The notes under the pieces were generated by a model. It had not been told where the DNA came from, searched no databases, and saw only the letters and a list, made by a program, of their open reading frames with translations. Positions 46,009 through 59,056 of a DNA stretch of 64,000 nt are shown here, one piece after another; positions within the stretch are counted from its first letter, which is position 1, and each line of letters opens with the position of its first letter. The position numbers and the translations under genes are program-made. Source of the DNA: Mercenaria mercenaria (taxonomy: Eukaryota > Mollusca > Bivalvia > Venerida > Veneridae); NCBI RefSeq assembly GCF_021730395.1, contig NC_069362.1, forward strand, positions 76,772,001 through 76,836,000. Direction: 5' to 3'.

Positions 46009-48100
46009 TGCTTTTAGGTAAAACAAAGGTGATAACTGTCTAGACCTAAATACAAAGTTTAAGGCCGTCTGATGGGTAGAGAAAGGGAGAAAAGCAAAAT
46101 GCAAAATATCTTGTTTAACTAAAAGAGAATGCCAAGAGCCTGTTTTCTGCTTTCTCCTGTACTTCAGCTTAAAATAATACTTCCGATACTAGATTTGCGA
46201 GCACAGAAAGCAGAAAATTTCTAAAATGCTCTGAGATATGAATTCTAGGCTTTTAAAAATGTATGCTTGCAGTTTTTGAGGAACAATATTGCGTTGGGTG
46301 AATCCTTGACTAGCGAATACACAGTATTATATATGCATGTATGTATATCTTGGGGAGACTATTCTAGGGGAATCCCATCTTGCAATATTTTGGTATTTTA
46401 AACACTAAATCCTGCATTCTGCGGAGTTTTAAGAGAAAGTCATTTCGGTCATTAACTGAAGTTTCACGAGTGTTTTATTTTTTTTTACTGAAGAAAAGTT
46501 TGTATTTTAAATGAATTGTTTATATATAAACACTTTTTATTATAAAGTGTTAAAAATGATAAATATTTATTATTCATATGCTTTGGTCTATGTGTTTGAG
46601 AGGTGTTCTCAACAGAACAGTTATCATATTTTGAGAAAGTGTTGTATCATTTCTGTACGGGGGTCCTCACCTGTAAAACATTCCAATTTTTGTATGGCAA
46701 ATCCTGAATTCTATGGGGATTTCAACACTGAAAATTATGGTTGTCGGTTACTAATCTAATTACTAGCTATATAATGTAGAAATCTTTATGAGGGTGCAAG
46801 ATCCTTGTAGGAGGTGGCATTGTGGATGATTCTGAATATTTCAAAAGCCAAATGCTGAATTCTAGTGAGCTATTCGGATAAAATTATCAGTATGAACCGA
46901 TAGATAAGAAGGAAATATAAGGAATATAGGAAATATATATATACGCACACAAAAGATGGTGCTCCTCTCCCCCACCTCCTTGCTCTTATGCCTATGTATA
47001 CAGTATAGATTACTGTTCATATACTGTAATTATCAGTATAACATTTGCAGTCAAAATCACACCACACAGTTTTAATACTTTCAACTCAATCTCGCACTCT
47101 TCTTCAGCAGTGATCAGTATTTAAACATTGATTGAAATGCTGCTCTTCCTTAATAATGAAGAAAACCTGTTCTGTTATGATATAAAATACTAACATTGTT
47201 GTGTAATTACAAAATATTAAATCTAAAAGGCAAAGAATATGGCTTCTTTCAGAGTAATTGCAATATTTGTTTTAAATCTGACTTGGAGCCAGAATATATG
47301 TTGTTTCAGCGATTTCGGAGTCACATGTTTCACATTTTCGTCACTACAAATTGCATAAGTTTTTTCAATTGTTTCATTCTCACAAAAGTTTTGCGGCCCC
47401 TGTTGTCATTATTTCTGTGGGATCCTTTCAATGTCATTTTGTAATTAAGTTCCGATTAAGCCGCTTCGTGGGGGCGTTAGGGGTTTACACGGTTCATTAC
47501 CTCTCAAGAAGAGACTGAATTGAACAATCTACTATTACAGCATTTGAGTGAACGGATCTTCTTATAGATTTGATTGATATAATATTTGAGTTGTGGAGAC
47601 TCATTAATTCTTCTAATAAGATATTCTGAGAGCGTTTTAGATAAACTGCGTTTTCGATAACTTATTTTTATATTATGTAATGGGATGTTAAAATACCAAG
47701 GGCTGTTCTTACAAAAGTGTGTTAGTTTGATCGTTAAGTTCTGTGTTAAATTCGAATTGTTTGAGCAATTGCCTAGACGTGAATAAATTATTAAAAATAC
47801 TGTCCTCAAAATAAATACAATTTCTTTATGTGAAACTATGACTAGTCTTATTACATTAGATCTACCCTTCTTCAAACTTAACATACATTTTGTGAAACAT
47901 GTTTCTCCTTAATTCAAGGTATGTTATATGCAGACGTCCTTGGCTCTGATATATTTATCTTATCCAAGTTTGGACATTGTCCTGTACGTTTACATGCATA
48001 AATCTACGTAGAATTTTACATTGAAGCAAAAACATTACAAACCATTGCAATTTGTAATGTTTATCATGCTTTTATCTAACATTGTGATTGGTGAAATAAG
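45383..48100. other. No gene; TAA microsatellite at 45,968-46,009
   Basis: Fourteen ATA or TAA units, then AT-rich DNA. A 126-codon minus-strand open frame (47,504-47,884) is Ser/Ile/Asn-rich, with no recognised domain. Its 3' end runs into the dispersed block, so I do not call it. Confidence 0.45.
47440..47515 (-). repeat. Dispersed conserved block, minus-strand copy
   Basis: On the minus strand: AGTCTCTTCTTGAGAGGTAA, then ACCCCTAACGCCCC, GCGGCTTAATCGGAAC and, further on, TTGAAAGGATCCC. This is the order seen at 11,271 and 61,018. Confidence 0.55.
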
Positions 48101-48108
48101 ACATATAT

Positions 48109-48343
48109 GAGCCGCAACACGAGAAAACCAACATAGTGCATTTGCGACCAGCGTGGATCCAGACCAGCCTGCGCATCCGCGCAGTCTGATCAAGATCCAT
48201 GCTGTTCGCTTTCAAAGCCTATTTCAATTAGAGAAACCGTTAGCGAACAGCATGGATCCTGACCAGACTGCGCGGAATCGCAGGCTGGTCTGGATCCATG
48301 CTGGCCGCAAACGCACTATGTTGATTTTCTCATGGTGCGGCTC
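48109..48343. mobile_element. 235-bp MITE, second copy, ATAT target duplication
   Basis: Same length, ends (GAGCCGCAACACGAGAAAAC and the inverse of GATTTTCTCATGGTGCGGCTC) and fold-back core as 9,787-10,021. ATAT lies on both sides (48,105-48,108 and 48,344-48,347). It is diverged from the first copy by scattered substitutions with no length change. Confidence 0.85.
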
Positions 48344-48344
48344 A

Positions 48345-49285
48345 TATATGTATGGTCATTACTTGGCCTTCTCCGGTTCTGTTACTGTTAAGAAGAATAC
48401 AATACGAAGATTGAAATTTGTTTAAACTTATTAGTATAATATTATGTAAGCGTTAAATGTTACTGTATACAAAATAACATATATGTAGTTCAAGTTGAAA
48501 TTCAATATTACGAGGTTAATACTGCAATTCGTTTAAGTGTCCTGGAACACATAATACTGTAATTAAGTGTACTTAAGTGAACTGTACTCGCTGAATACGT
48601 CGATACGTTTTCATTTTTATGTGTTAAAAGATATTTATGGCAAATTTTCTATTTAATTCTTACATGTTTTCACACTGTTTGTTCATCATGTCTTTATTTA
48701 TTTATTGATTTAAGTATCGTCCATTTACAATTGATTGTATAAAATTATACAAAGCATTTAAAATACACTTATTGTTTATGATGGTCATTCTTTAAAGAAT
48801 TACAAGAAAATATTGGTAATATACATATACATCACTGGCATATACATAAATCTGTAATTTACAGACATTGCTGATAAAATGATTAACTGTGTGAGTCTAT
48901 AGTTACCATAAAAAGAAAAAAACTATTTAAAACTTTGTAATATAAATCTGGATAATAAGATTATTATGATTTCAATGCAGTGCGACTATTTGAGTAAAAA
49001 GCTACTGTTTATAAAGTAACTGTTTAACAATGCACTCACATATATAAAATATTACTATATACTTGCACTAAAACAACTTCAGATAGAATGTGGTATGGTG
49101 GTAGTTAATACATTTAGCTCCAATCAAAGTATATGTTTTGGGGAGCCTTAGTTGTACATATAAACACTAAGCTTGATTTTATAACTATTGAAATAGTTAC
49201 TATTTCGCTAAAAAGTAAAAGGATTAAACTCTACTGTATTTTACAGACTTACTTGTTATATAAAAGGTTATAGACTTCTAAAAAA
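48345..49285. other. No gene recognised
   Basis: AT-rich. It may include the 3' untranslated part of the LINE that follows on the minus strand. Confidence 0.4.
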
Positions 49286-49289
49286 GCAT

Positions 49290-51560
49290 AGCAGGTTATG
49301 GCAAACGTTCTTGCAAGTTTCTCATTTGTGAAAAGAAATTTCAGCTTTTCTATGTTTTCCAGCAGAGAAAAATTTTGACAGGGGCTTTTCAGCTTTGTTG
49401 AATAAATCTTTTCTTAAACTTGTGTAAACAGGGCAGGAAATTAAGACATGCAACTCATTTTCCACACAATCTTTACAAAATGGACAGGTTCTGTCTTGTA
49501 CGGGGAAATATTCATATCTGCCTGTTTCTATGCGGGTTGGAGCAACGCCACTTCTGAACTTTAAAGATCTGTATGTGGATAAGGCATGCTAATTTTACAA
49601 TAACGTTCTGTCTTGTATTCTGTTTTGAATTGTCTATACAGTCTCAGCTTTTTATTTCCTAGTCCACTAATACCATCAATTTTGTTCAAGTCATTGAACC
49701 ATTTATCTATGTGTACATCAATGAGAGCCGTTCTGATTCTTTGCTTAAGGTCTATAGCAGACGAGGATGGTTGAATAAATCCTTCCAAGTTTAAATTCTT
49801 TAGTTTTGCTTTTACCAAACAGGACCAGTTCTTGCAGAGTCTCCCGTTTCCTTTATTTAAGGCCCATTGAAAGATCCTTTTGTTTAACCTATCATTAGGC
49901 TGGCTGTGACAACGGCTCCAATGGTTGCAGACTCTCTTCCATTGCTCGATTATAACTGGTTGCCACCCCATTTCACCAGAAAATACAGCATTAGGTGTGT
50001 ATTTCCTGTGCCGAGTTAAAATCCCATTGCTCTGTCGTGTAAATTGCATTTATGCGAGAGAAAGATTTTGTTCCCCAAGCAGCTCCGTATGAAATGACAG
50101 GGACAACCAAGGAATTATACAATTTTGTATAAACATCATAAGGAAAGCCGCCATTATTTTTAAATCTGGCCATTAAAAGTCCTAACGCATGACTTGCACT
50201 TTGAGCGACAAACTTCGCCGTTATATTGTAATCAAGATGTTCTGTGTTCACATTGCCTAGGTATACATGTACATATCTTTCAACATAGGCAATTTTGTTT
50301 TGACCGTATTTAAAGATAAAGTCAGATTTGTTAACAGAATTTGGTCGAAAGTGCACAACATTACTTTTACTATCATTTGTAGCCATTCCGTTTAATATGC
50401 ACCAGTCAATAAGCTTTGACATCGTTTGCGTACAAGAGAATACTGTTTTCATTTTCTATACAGATACCTTTGTTTAATTATTTAATATACACTGCTAAAT
50501 CGTTTATAAAGATATTAAAGAGCACAGACGAGAGTGAACATCCTTGTCTTAAACCTGAATTTACAGAAAACCTATCAGTGTAGTAACCGTTTATTATTAT
50601 TATACCAGATTTGTATAGCGCCCTTTTCATGATCTATTTCACGTTCAAAGGCGCTTTACATAGTTCAAATTTACACGGACGCACGATGAAACTGAACTGT
50701 ATAGTGATTTAACTGCCAAAAGCATTTTACTAGATATACCTACTCTATTTAGTTGTTTCTATAACTGAGATCTGTTTACAGAGTCAAATGTTTTGCGAAA
50801 ATCAATGAACTCACGGAATATGGACTTTCTACCCTTTTTTCTTGTCTCGATAAGATTTGTGAGACTTGATATATGATCAACTGTGCTTCGCCCTTTCCAA
50901 AACCCATTTTGTTTTTCAGTTAAAAGGTGTTTAGTATCAACCCAGAGGACTATTCATTTATTTAGGATGGAGGTGTACATTTTATACATGGCGCCGCTAG
51001 TGTTATACCTCTGTATGACAACGGATCCTTGGGGTCTGTTGTTTTAGACTTGGGTATATGACTTGTAATATTTTTAGTTCATAAAGAAGATATACGACCA
51101 GTTTCAAAACAGATATTAAAAAGAACATGTAATATTGCAATTGATGTGTCATTTTTCAAAACTTCGCTGGGTATTGTATCAATACCGGGAGATTTACCCA
51201 TTTTAGCTTTGTCGACAGCCTTTTTTACTTCTAAAGATTTTTCTACTGTCTACAAAAGCATTCATAGAAGTGTTAACAAAACCATCTTCTAAGTTTTCAA
51301 TAAAATTATCAATGTTTATTAATGTGCTAAAAAAATTTTTCCAGCGTCCCAGTACATCATTAATATCAAATGAAAGAGATCCATCTTCTAGCTAAACTTG
51401 CACTGGAATGATTTGTTTCTTTTGTTAAGCAATACCTGTTCTTGCCAAAATTTTCCATCGTTACTGTTAAGACTATTCAATAAATTTTCTTGTCCCTGTT
51501 GCCAGTAAAAACGTTTGCAGCACTGATCTTCCTTATCAAATTTCTTTCTGTTAGTTACAT
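49290..51560 (-). mobile_element. 5'-truncated non-LTR retrotransposon (LINE)
   Basis: On the minus strand, from about 51,480 (NDGKFWQEQ), coding remnants go through reverse transcriptase boxes: FREFIDFRKTFDSVNR near 50,780-50,830 (first catalytic Asp), RQGCSLSSVLFNIFINDLA near 50,480-50,545, LLYANDV near 50,420-50,440 (normally YADD), then FRPNSVNKSDFIFKYG, SASHALGLLMARFKNNGG, YTKLYNSLVVPVISYGAAWG and KYTPNAVFSGEMGWQPV (50,000-50,360). The C-terminal part is NKRIFQWALNKGN to YKTERYCKISMPYPHTDL (49,561-49,900). Clade not determined. The endonuclease and ORF1 are absent, as expected for a truncated copy. It is dead: the catalytic Asp is changed to Asn and several stops are present. Confidence 0.85.
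50593..50692. repeat. Short dispersed repeat inserted in the LINE
   Basis: TATTATTATTATACCAGATT, GTATAGCGCCCTTTTCATGA and TTCAAAGGCGCTTTACATAG interrupt the reverse transcriptase between two recognisable boxes. I recall this as a common bivalve short repeat. No ends were defined. Confidence 0.55.
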
Positions 51561-53670
51561 AGACAGCTTTAAGCTTAGTTTTTTTTTTGTGATGAAACTT
51601 TACACCGTAACCAATTTTGAAGATTTTTCCATAAACTTTTATGTGTTAGATGTATTATTGTCTGTTATTATCCACAGGTATTTAAAAATGCAATGGGTTT
51701 AAAAAAAGTATCTATCATCATGCTTTACATGGTAACAACCATTATAAGACAAGAACTGTGCTGATATATATCAGCATGCTTATTCCACTTTCTTTAGCAT
51801 TAAGGCCTGTGATAACATGTTTTGCTTATAAATGGCGCTTGACACACCTTAAAAGTTGTCAACCATCTCTTCTTCGTTCTGATATTTGTTATTTTTTATT
51901 TGTTTAAAGAGAAATAATTACAGTTTATTATGTACGTATTTTCCAGCACGAAAGTTGTTGTCAATTTTGCTGTACGTAAATAAAGCCACTAGAAAAGCAA
52001 TATTTAGATTTAAAAAAACTTTGTTAGGTAAAGTCTGTATAAAGAGTGAAAATCAAATAATGGTCTTTATACCCATGTGGCATTTGTTCACAGGTTATAG
52101 TATTAAATGAAATGCTTAATTTTTTAAAGGAAACTAGCGTCCTATAGAGACAGGTGGTTTCTGCTTACTGATGGTTTGTAATAGAGTTTTGAATGTAAAG
52201 ACCAGGTTCAGGAAATCAAAGGTGGACTGTAACCGCCCTTTGTCTTTATTTACAGGTTAATATGAATTGAAAGGGTTTAATTTCGGATTGAAACTAGTGG
52301 ACTGTTAACTTATTTGCCCGCCCTCTCAACGCATCGCATACGTGCTACCGACAGGCAGAGCATCCTCATCCCCAGCTTTTATTATATTTGACTGGCTTAT
52401 CATAGTAGGTTGTCCCCCTTGAAAATTATCCAATAATCAATATTGGTTTCCCTGCTGATATTACTTTGTACAATTAGTAAATTTATTTTCAATGATTAAT
52501 TTCAAATATGTCTTTTGGTTTGTGAATATTTTAGCAGATATGACAGTATACAGCAATTTCTTCTCTTCAATTTAATGTGAAAATATTTATTCTAACTGAA
52601 CATCTTCTTGCTTCCAATGTTGTGTTAAAAGTATCACAATCGCTTATATTGAACATCCATTTTTAGCCATGCTAAATATAGATCTATCAAACAACCATAT
52701 TAGGTTTCGAAAAATGTACAATCAAATCAGCAGCCTTGTTAAATTTTGATTGATTTCACTTGAATTTTTTTTTCATAATTTTACAAAACTTTCAACTATA
52801 AAAATCACTAAACTTTTCAATTTCTTTTACTTTAGAGGCAAATAAATTATATTTTCCAAAGCATGACAATTTATTATCACATATGTAGGTATTTCTGACT
52901 TTATAAACAATACAACAGTATAATTATAATTGTTATAGGGTAAAGGCTTCTTGCTTCAATTTAACTTAAAGTGTATCAAGAAATAAAAAAACTTGTGGAT
53001 TTCTTAAAGTTCTGATGTAACTTAACGGAATTGCATATACCAACAACTGACGTACGATTCAATATAGACTTTTGAAATAATAACGCTTATAATTGTCTCA
53101 TTAGACAAAATATAGAAAAAAAATGAACAGAACAGAAAAGAACAGAGCTTTAATTTTTCACCAAACTGTTTATGAGAACAATACGAATCAACATAAACTA
53201 CATCAGTTCCGACTGAAAGCTAAATATCTTTGGGATGTTGAAACATTCGACGACAGGAGAAAAACTACGTCAAAGAATAATTTTCATATGAAATATTGTA
53301 ATTCGCAAGTTAGGCGATCAGTGAAAGCTGGTGAGAGTGGGAGAGAATGTGTACATCTATTTAGATAAAAGATACAGCATGATTTCCACGCGTGAAATTA
53401 ACAGACATGCAATATCATGTCTATTTTAGATATGAATTCCAAGCTTGAAAACAAATCAAACAAAAAAACAACAAAACACAAACAAAACATTTATAATAGC
53501 ATGCTTTCTATGAGTTTGCACGGTAGGATTATCTTTTTAGTACGACCTACATTTTTTTGTCACGGTTTTGTTCGTGGAAAGCATGCAAAATAGTCACCTT
53601 TACAGCTAAACACTTTAGTTTACACGAATTAATTTGATTTCATGATTGAATTGTATAATAAGTACAGACA
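51561..53670. other. No gene recognised
   Basis: AT-rich, with open frames of 70-81 codons lacking any family signature. Confidence 0.45.
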
Positions 53671-53674
53671 CATA

Positions 53675-53839
53675 CTAATAAACTTGGATAATGTGGCAGT
53701 TGACCTGAATACAATCAACACTGTTTATTGTCCAATACAGGTAAATCCAATAATTGCTTTGCAATAGATCTATGACGGATTATCTTTAAACACCCCTGGA
53801 CTTATTGGACTCAACTGCCACATTATCAAAGTTTATTAG
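53675..53839. mobile_element. 165-bp MITE with TA target duplication
   Basis: The left end is CTAATAAACTTGGATAATG, continuing TGGCAGTTGA. The right end, reverse-complemented, is CTAATAAACTTTGATAATG, continuing TGGCAGTTGA. One mismatch in 29 bp. TA lies on both sides (53,673-53,674 and 53,840-53,841). This is a Tc1/mariner-type MITE and looks young. Confidence 0.88.
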
Positions 53840-53928
53840 TAACTGAATGGCATATTTGATTTATGTATATCATTGATTAAACAAGACTTAAGTAACTTAG
53901 ACACTATAAATACGTAGACAGGGAGAAT

Positions 53929-54026
53929 CAGACTCACTGCCGCGTCGGCCATAAGGGCTCATCAGCCTTCTTTATCCATATGCTGTTGAGCCCTTATGGC
54001 GCTTAACCGACGATTAATTTAGTCTG
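53929..54026. repeat. Fold-back repeat (CAGACT..AGTCTG)
   Basis: CGTCGGCCATAAGGGCTCAT pairs with TTGAGCCCTTATGGCGC.., followed by ACCGACG, around a short loop near 53,975. Outer CAGACT and AGTCTG also pair. No target duplication was found. Confidence 0.65.
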
Positions 54027-54029
54027 AGC

Positions 54030-55187
54030 TTATTTAAAAAAGAAATGAGTTCGGATATCAATGATACACATACACCAATGCTGATAAGAAAAATCAGAAA
54101 CTTGATTCATAATTAAATAGATTCTTTCTTTCCTTGATTTCTATGGAAAACCTTGCAGTTTACAGTAAGGATCAAGGCCAGTTAATGTGTATGCGTGTTT
54201 TACTAACATGTATGTTTTTTAAGTTTGTTAAATTGCTGGGGTACAGTATTGCTTAGTTTATTACTTTATTTTATCATGTTTTAAAGAGCAAATCTCTAGG
54301 CATGAAAGTTAAACAAAAGTACTGTTATATGGACAAGAACATTAAATCAAAGCCTCGGGATGTCTGGTGGTTGCAGGGTTTCGCTAGAGTTATTTTCATT
54401 TTAAATGCCAATCTATAAATATACATGTATAAGAAACAAATACTAATGTGCCTCATATCTAAGATAAACTCTGCCTGACCTTACATGAACAGCTGGAAGT
54501 CAGTGATGTAACCATGGGCTGGAATACCTGATCTTTGACAGATCTTATATAATCTAAATGGCCAGCGTGAATGGATAGAGGATGAATAAGAACTGCTTGA
54601 TCATTGATAATTCATCCGCATTGTTCATGAATGGGACCACTTTGTGTAGCGCATGAACATCCTTTGGATGTGATTTGGAATCAAATAAAGATGCTATATG
54701 ATTGTCAGAAATACACTTAACTTTGGTAGCGGGATAAACCCGCAACCAAAAAAAATGGGATTACCTTCATCTTCACACAAAGTTCGTTTTTCTCGAGGAA
54801 AACTATTACACATGTTTTTGTAGGAAAGCTCGTTTATAAAATAATCCTCGGATTTCAAAGTTTAGCCGTCATTTTCTGGCGGGATTCAAAGTTTCAAAAG
54901 AAAAGAAAAGAAATTTATTTAAATGTTTTCATTTTCTGTTACATGACAACACGAATTTCGCAATATCATAAGCTAACAGAAAGTTGTTGTTGTTTTTTTT
55001 TACAGAAATGTTTTATATCTTTACAAGAATAATATTTCTATATGAATCTATAAAACAACATGATTTATATCAAAAACTGGCTACATGTTTTGTTGCTTTC
55101 TATGGAGTGATAAGCGAGCTTAATTTCCGTGTATTGCCCAAAGCATGCAAAATCCGTGACAAAGAATCAGGAATGACACGATTTAGC
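54030..55187. other. No gene recognised
   Basis: AT-rich spacer with a poly-T run at 54,992-55,001. Confidence 0.45.
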
Positions 55188-55310
55188 TAATGTGCCCGCT
55201 CGTGATGAAATAATGCACGGAGGGTCACCTGGGGTCTTCCTCCAACATCAAAGCTGGAAAGACATATGATTGTGTCGGTGCGACGTTATACCCAACAAAA
55301 CAACAACAAA
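55188..55310 (+). mobile_element. 5'-truncated SINE
   Basis: GCCCGCTCGTGATGAAATAA, TCACCTGGGGTCTTCC and GTGTCGGTGCGACGTTATAC, then CCAACAAAACAACAAC. Same family as 6,822 and 61,423. Confidence 0.8.
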
Positions 55311-56205
55311 AAAGATAACCTGCTGATCAGCTTCGATTGGTGAGAAGAGAACAGTCTTTCTATCTTGTATACAGAACAACCCGAGTTTTACAAGTCCGCA
55401 TTAAAAATAAAATTATGTTCAACATATCATGTAGTCAAAGAGTTTCGCATAGTATGTACTTTGTGTACATATTTAATTGTTTGAGTAGTTTTCTCAGCAC
55501 AAACCGTGCCGCATAAGCTTTAATAGTGTGAACATTTTATCATACTGGATGTCATTACTATAGATTTGCATTTTATTGGGTATATCTGACGGTAGGTTCA
55601 AATTGTAAATTAATCTGTTTGTGCTGACAACACGTGCTGACATTCTCTTTATCCGTGAAGCTTATGAAGAGGCATATGCTTTAACATTATGGTCTTCGTT
55701 TCACGTGCGTTTGCACTGATATCCGAAACATGACCCGACAATATAACAATATTTAGTGTTAGTTTGTCATTGTTATAATCAGCAAGTACTTGCATACTTT
55801 CAGCCTTGCAGTTTCAGTAGTTTACTGATTAATAAAGGCCAAAATCAATGAAGTTTTTTAACGGTAGGGCTAAAACAAAACGCACTGCGCTGTAATTTAC
55901 AAGGGTTTAATAAAACTAGACTTATCACTAGTTCTTTTCAATATCAATATGATTTTTAAATATTCAAAAAATAGTAGTAATATCCAGTGGAACTACTGAT
56001 AATAATCTGTGTATGTCCAAATACTCCAACATTATATAATTGCCTACTTATAACATATATATAAATAGTCTTTGTCTACCATTTTCCTATTTCAACGCTA
56101 TATATGTGTTTTATACATTTCAAGTTCATCAATCAAAGTTATATTTTACTGATTTATGTTATTCTTACAGAATATTACATACATAGTTATGACATTCAAG
56201 AACAT
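55311..56205. other. No gene recognised
   Basis: AT-rich spacer before the split SINE. Confidence 0.4.
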
Positions 56206-56662
56206 ACCAAGCCCGCCCGCCTGGCTCAGTAGGGAGAGCGTTGTTGAGTCGTATATGTCACAGAACGAAATATAACACGAGTGAAAAATTCGACCGAATA
56301 TATCACATATATTCGATTGAAAATAGCACGCGCATGAAACGTATATGATACATAATATGTAATGTATACGTTGGACGTTGGTTTTCATAGGCACACCAAA
56401 ACGAATATCTCACAAATGGACAAAGAAAAACAAAATTTTCAGCGAATACATCACATTTTCATCAGTTTGGGAAAAACAATTTTTAAGTTATTTTTTAAAA
56501 CAATAAAATTTTATCGACACATCTCAGTTATGCCACATAGATTCTGCTAATGCCAGATTCACACGGCCGACCGGATCGACCCGATCGTTCCCAAAACATT
56601 GTTCGGGAACTGGACTAGTGTGGTCGGGATGATTAGTCTTATGTCTTTATTTTGTATGAAAA

Positions 56663-58383
56663 CGGTGCATATCCAAATCGGCGGACTATTTGCAAAATCT
56701 GCTATATCGGCGGTTTCTTTGCGTCGGCACCGGCTATTCTTGGCTAAAAACAATGTCCAAGTCGATAGAGAAGGCGAAAAATCGTGCTGCCATCCATGAT
56801 AATAGGTATGCTGCTCAAAAATATGTAGAGCACGGAACATTAGAATGTCTTTACTAAGTATTGTAGTGTTTACTTTTTAATAATCAGCGATTTTGCTCGC
56901 AAACTCGATGAAATTAGTTGATGGTGTACTGACATGGAACACTAGCCCGACCTTTTCCACAGTCTTTAACGAGTTTTTGCTTTGATATCATACATATCAA
57001 GCGCACTATTTGTATTCATTTTTCAATATTTTTCAAAAAATATTGACAAATAGGCCGAAATGTAAACGGAACTATTCAAAACCCTTTACTTTCGGTTTAG
57101 TCGGGGCACCGACGGTCTCTCTGTACACCAGTTTTTGATGCACAGGCAGGCTCCCTGCATTACGCACAGGCAGGCGCTATGCTAATGACTACTTGGACAC
57201 CTGTTGACTCATCGTTCTATGGCAAGGAAGACTGCTGTCATTGCATTCACTAAATAAAAATGTAAATTAAAGCATAGTTACATGTACGTTGAACTTTCCA
57301 CGTACACGGTTTATTCGTCGCTACTTCAGAAACACACCACTAACTTGCCCTGCAAAAAAAAACCGTAGATTGTCGTAGTTATTTTTCAGATAAGAGGTAC
57401 AAATCTATTAATCAGAAATTAACCAGAACGTTCTTCGAACGGAAAGTACGTAGATTAAGTTAAAAATACTGTTCAAAATGGTCATAATATTATTACAACT
57501 TGTTCAAAACAGATGCCCAAAACACAAGGCGTGTGTTAAAGACACGTTTTAAATAAGTTAGTACACGTTTCTTCTCTTCACGAGAGACAGAAATGAAAAA
57601 ATATGTATTTCCAGTCCATTTAGTACAAATTTTACATTATTCCCAATGAGAATAAAACTTTATAAAGGGTTTATTGTAACTGCTGAATAGAAAAATTATC
57701 ACTTCAACGTAAATCGTTTAAGTATTTTACCATAGTAATATTATGGGTCGATAGTAAACTCATTTTCAGCTTGGTTTTTGACGTTTTGAAATAAGGTGTG
57801 AAGGTTGACTGTTATAAAAGTCAGATATTCACACCAAATTAAATAAGCTATAATGTGTTCAAATAGTCATTAGCACAGATCCTGCCTGTGCGTAAAGCAG
57901 AGAGCCTGCCTGTGCATCAGAAACTGGTGTACAGAGAGACCGCCGGTGCCCCGACAAAACCGAAAGTAAAGGGTTTTGAATAGTTCCGTTTACATTTCGG
58001 CCTATTTGTCAGTACTTTTTGAAAAATGAATACAAATAGTGCGCTTGATATGTATGATATCAAAGCAAAAACTCGTTAAAGACTGTGGAAAAGGTCGGGC
58101 TAGTGTTCCATGTCAGTACACCATCAACTAATTTCATCGGGTTTGCGAGCAAAATCTCTGACAATTAAAAAGTAAACCCTAAAATACATAGCAAAGACAT
58201 TCTAATGTTCCGTGCTCTACTTATTTTTGAGCAGCATACCCTTTTATCATGGATGGCAGCTCGATATTTCGCCTCCTTTACCGACTTAGATATTGTTTAA
58301 AGCAAAGAATAGCCGGTGCCGACGCAAAGAAACCACCGATATAGCAGATTTCGCAAAGAGTTCGCCGATATGGATATACACCG
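56663..58383. repeat. Giant inverted repeat: two arms of about 530 bp around a 660-bp loop
   Basis: Left arm 56,663-57,197, right arm 57,859-58,383, loop 57,198-57,858. Paired stretches include GCACAGGCAGGCTCCCTGC with GCAGAGAGCCTGCCTGTGC, and CCGAAATGTAAACGGAACTA with TAGTTCCGTTTACATTTCGG. By eye the arms are roughly 85-90 per cent identical, with small indels. Each arm contains, reading outwards from the loop, an ATG opening a short frame (MDGS.IFRLLYRL). Confidence 0.88.
58250..58351 (+). other. Short frame MDGSSIFRLLYRL in the right arm, paralogue in the left arm
   Basis: ATG at 58,250 reads MDGSSIFRLLYRLRYCLKQR, then IAGADAKKPPI and a stop. The left arm (minus strand, ATG at 56,800) reads MDGSTIFRLLYRLGHC and then a stop, with IAGADAKKPPI again in frame behind it. 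Between MDGS and RL most differences are at third positions (TTT-CGC-CTC-CTT-TAC against TTT-CGC-CTT-CTC-TAT). That hints at past coding constraint, but the sample is small. I know no matching protein. Confidence 0.35.
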
Positions 58384-58771
58384 TGATGAATGTTTAATCA
58401 ATGTTTACCGACCGAGGGGTTCGGAAAGTTATAGACTGCGTTCGTGCGACCGCCGGGTGGCGGTCGAGTTAACATTGACAAGAAATTGGGAAACTGTCGA
58501 TAGCAAGAGGTCTGGATGATCATTATAGGTCTTTGATCGTCAATGCTAGGACTTTTTATCCGATATTTTTGATACAAAATTATGTAAAAACATTGAGTAG
58601 CGGTCGGTTGGCAAAGGTTCGTGCAGAAATCGTGAAAAGATCATTTAGCAATCGACTCTTGATCGTTTAGAAACTGCCTTGATCGGAAAAAGATTGAAAA
58701 CGATACTCAATTCCTGTACGCAATCGCCACCCGATCGATGCCATCTGGTGTCCAGATTAGTTCGAACTGCC

Positions 58772-59056
58772 ACTACCACCACCACTACCACTACCACCAC
58801 CACTACTATTATTACCACTACCACCGCCACTTCTACCACTGCCACCACCACAACCACTAACACCACCACCACCACCACAATAACTAGTACTACTACCACC
58901 ACCACTATTACAATTACTACCACTTATACTACTACCAAAACCACTACCAGTACCACCCCCACTACAACTACCACCACTTCTACTACTACCACCACCACTA
59001 CCACTTCTACCACTACCACCACTACCACCATCACAACCACAACCACTACTACCCTT
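58772..59056. repeat. ACC/ACT trinucleotide tract
   Basis: About 95 triplets of ACC, ACT and variants. One frame gives poly-Thr, the other strand Gly/Ser- or Val-rich frames. None is a gene. Confidence 0.92.

Noticed and set aside
47504-47884. 126-codon minus-strand open frame
   Set aside because: No recognisable domain, biased AT-rich composition, and its end overlaps a dispersed repeat.
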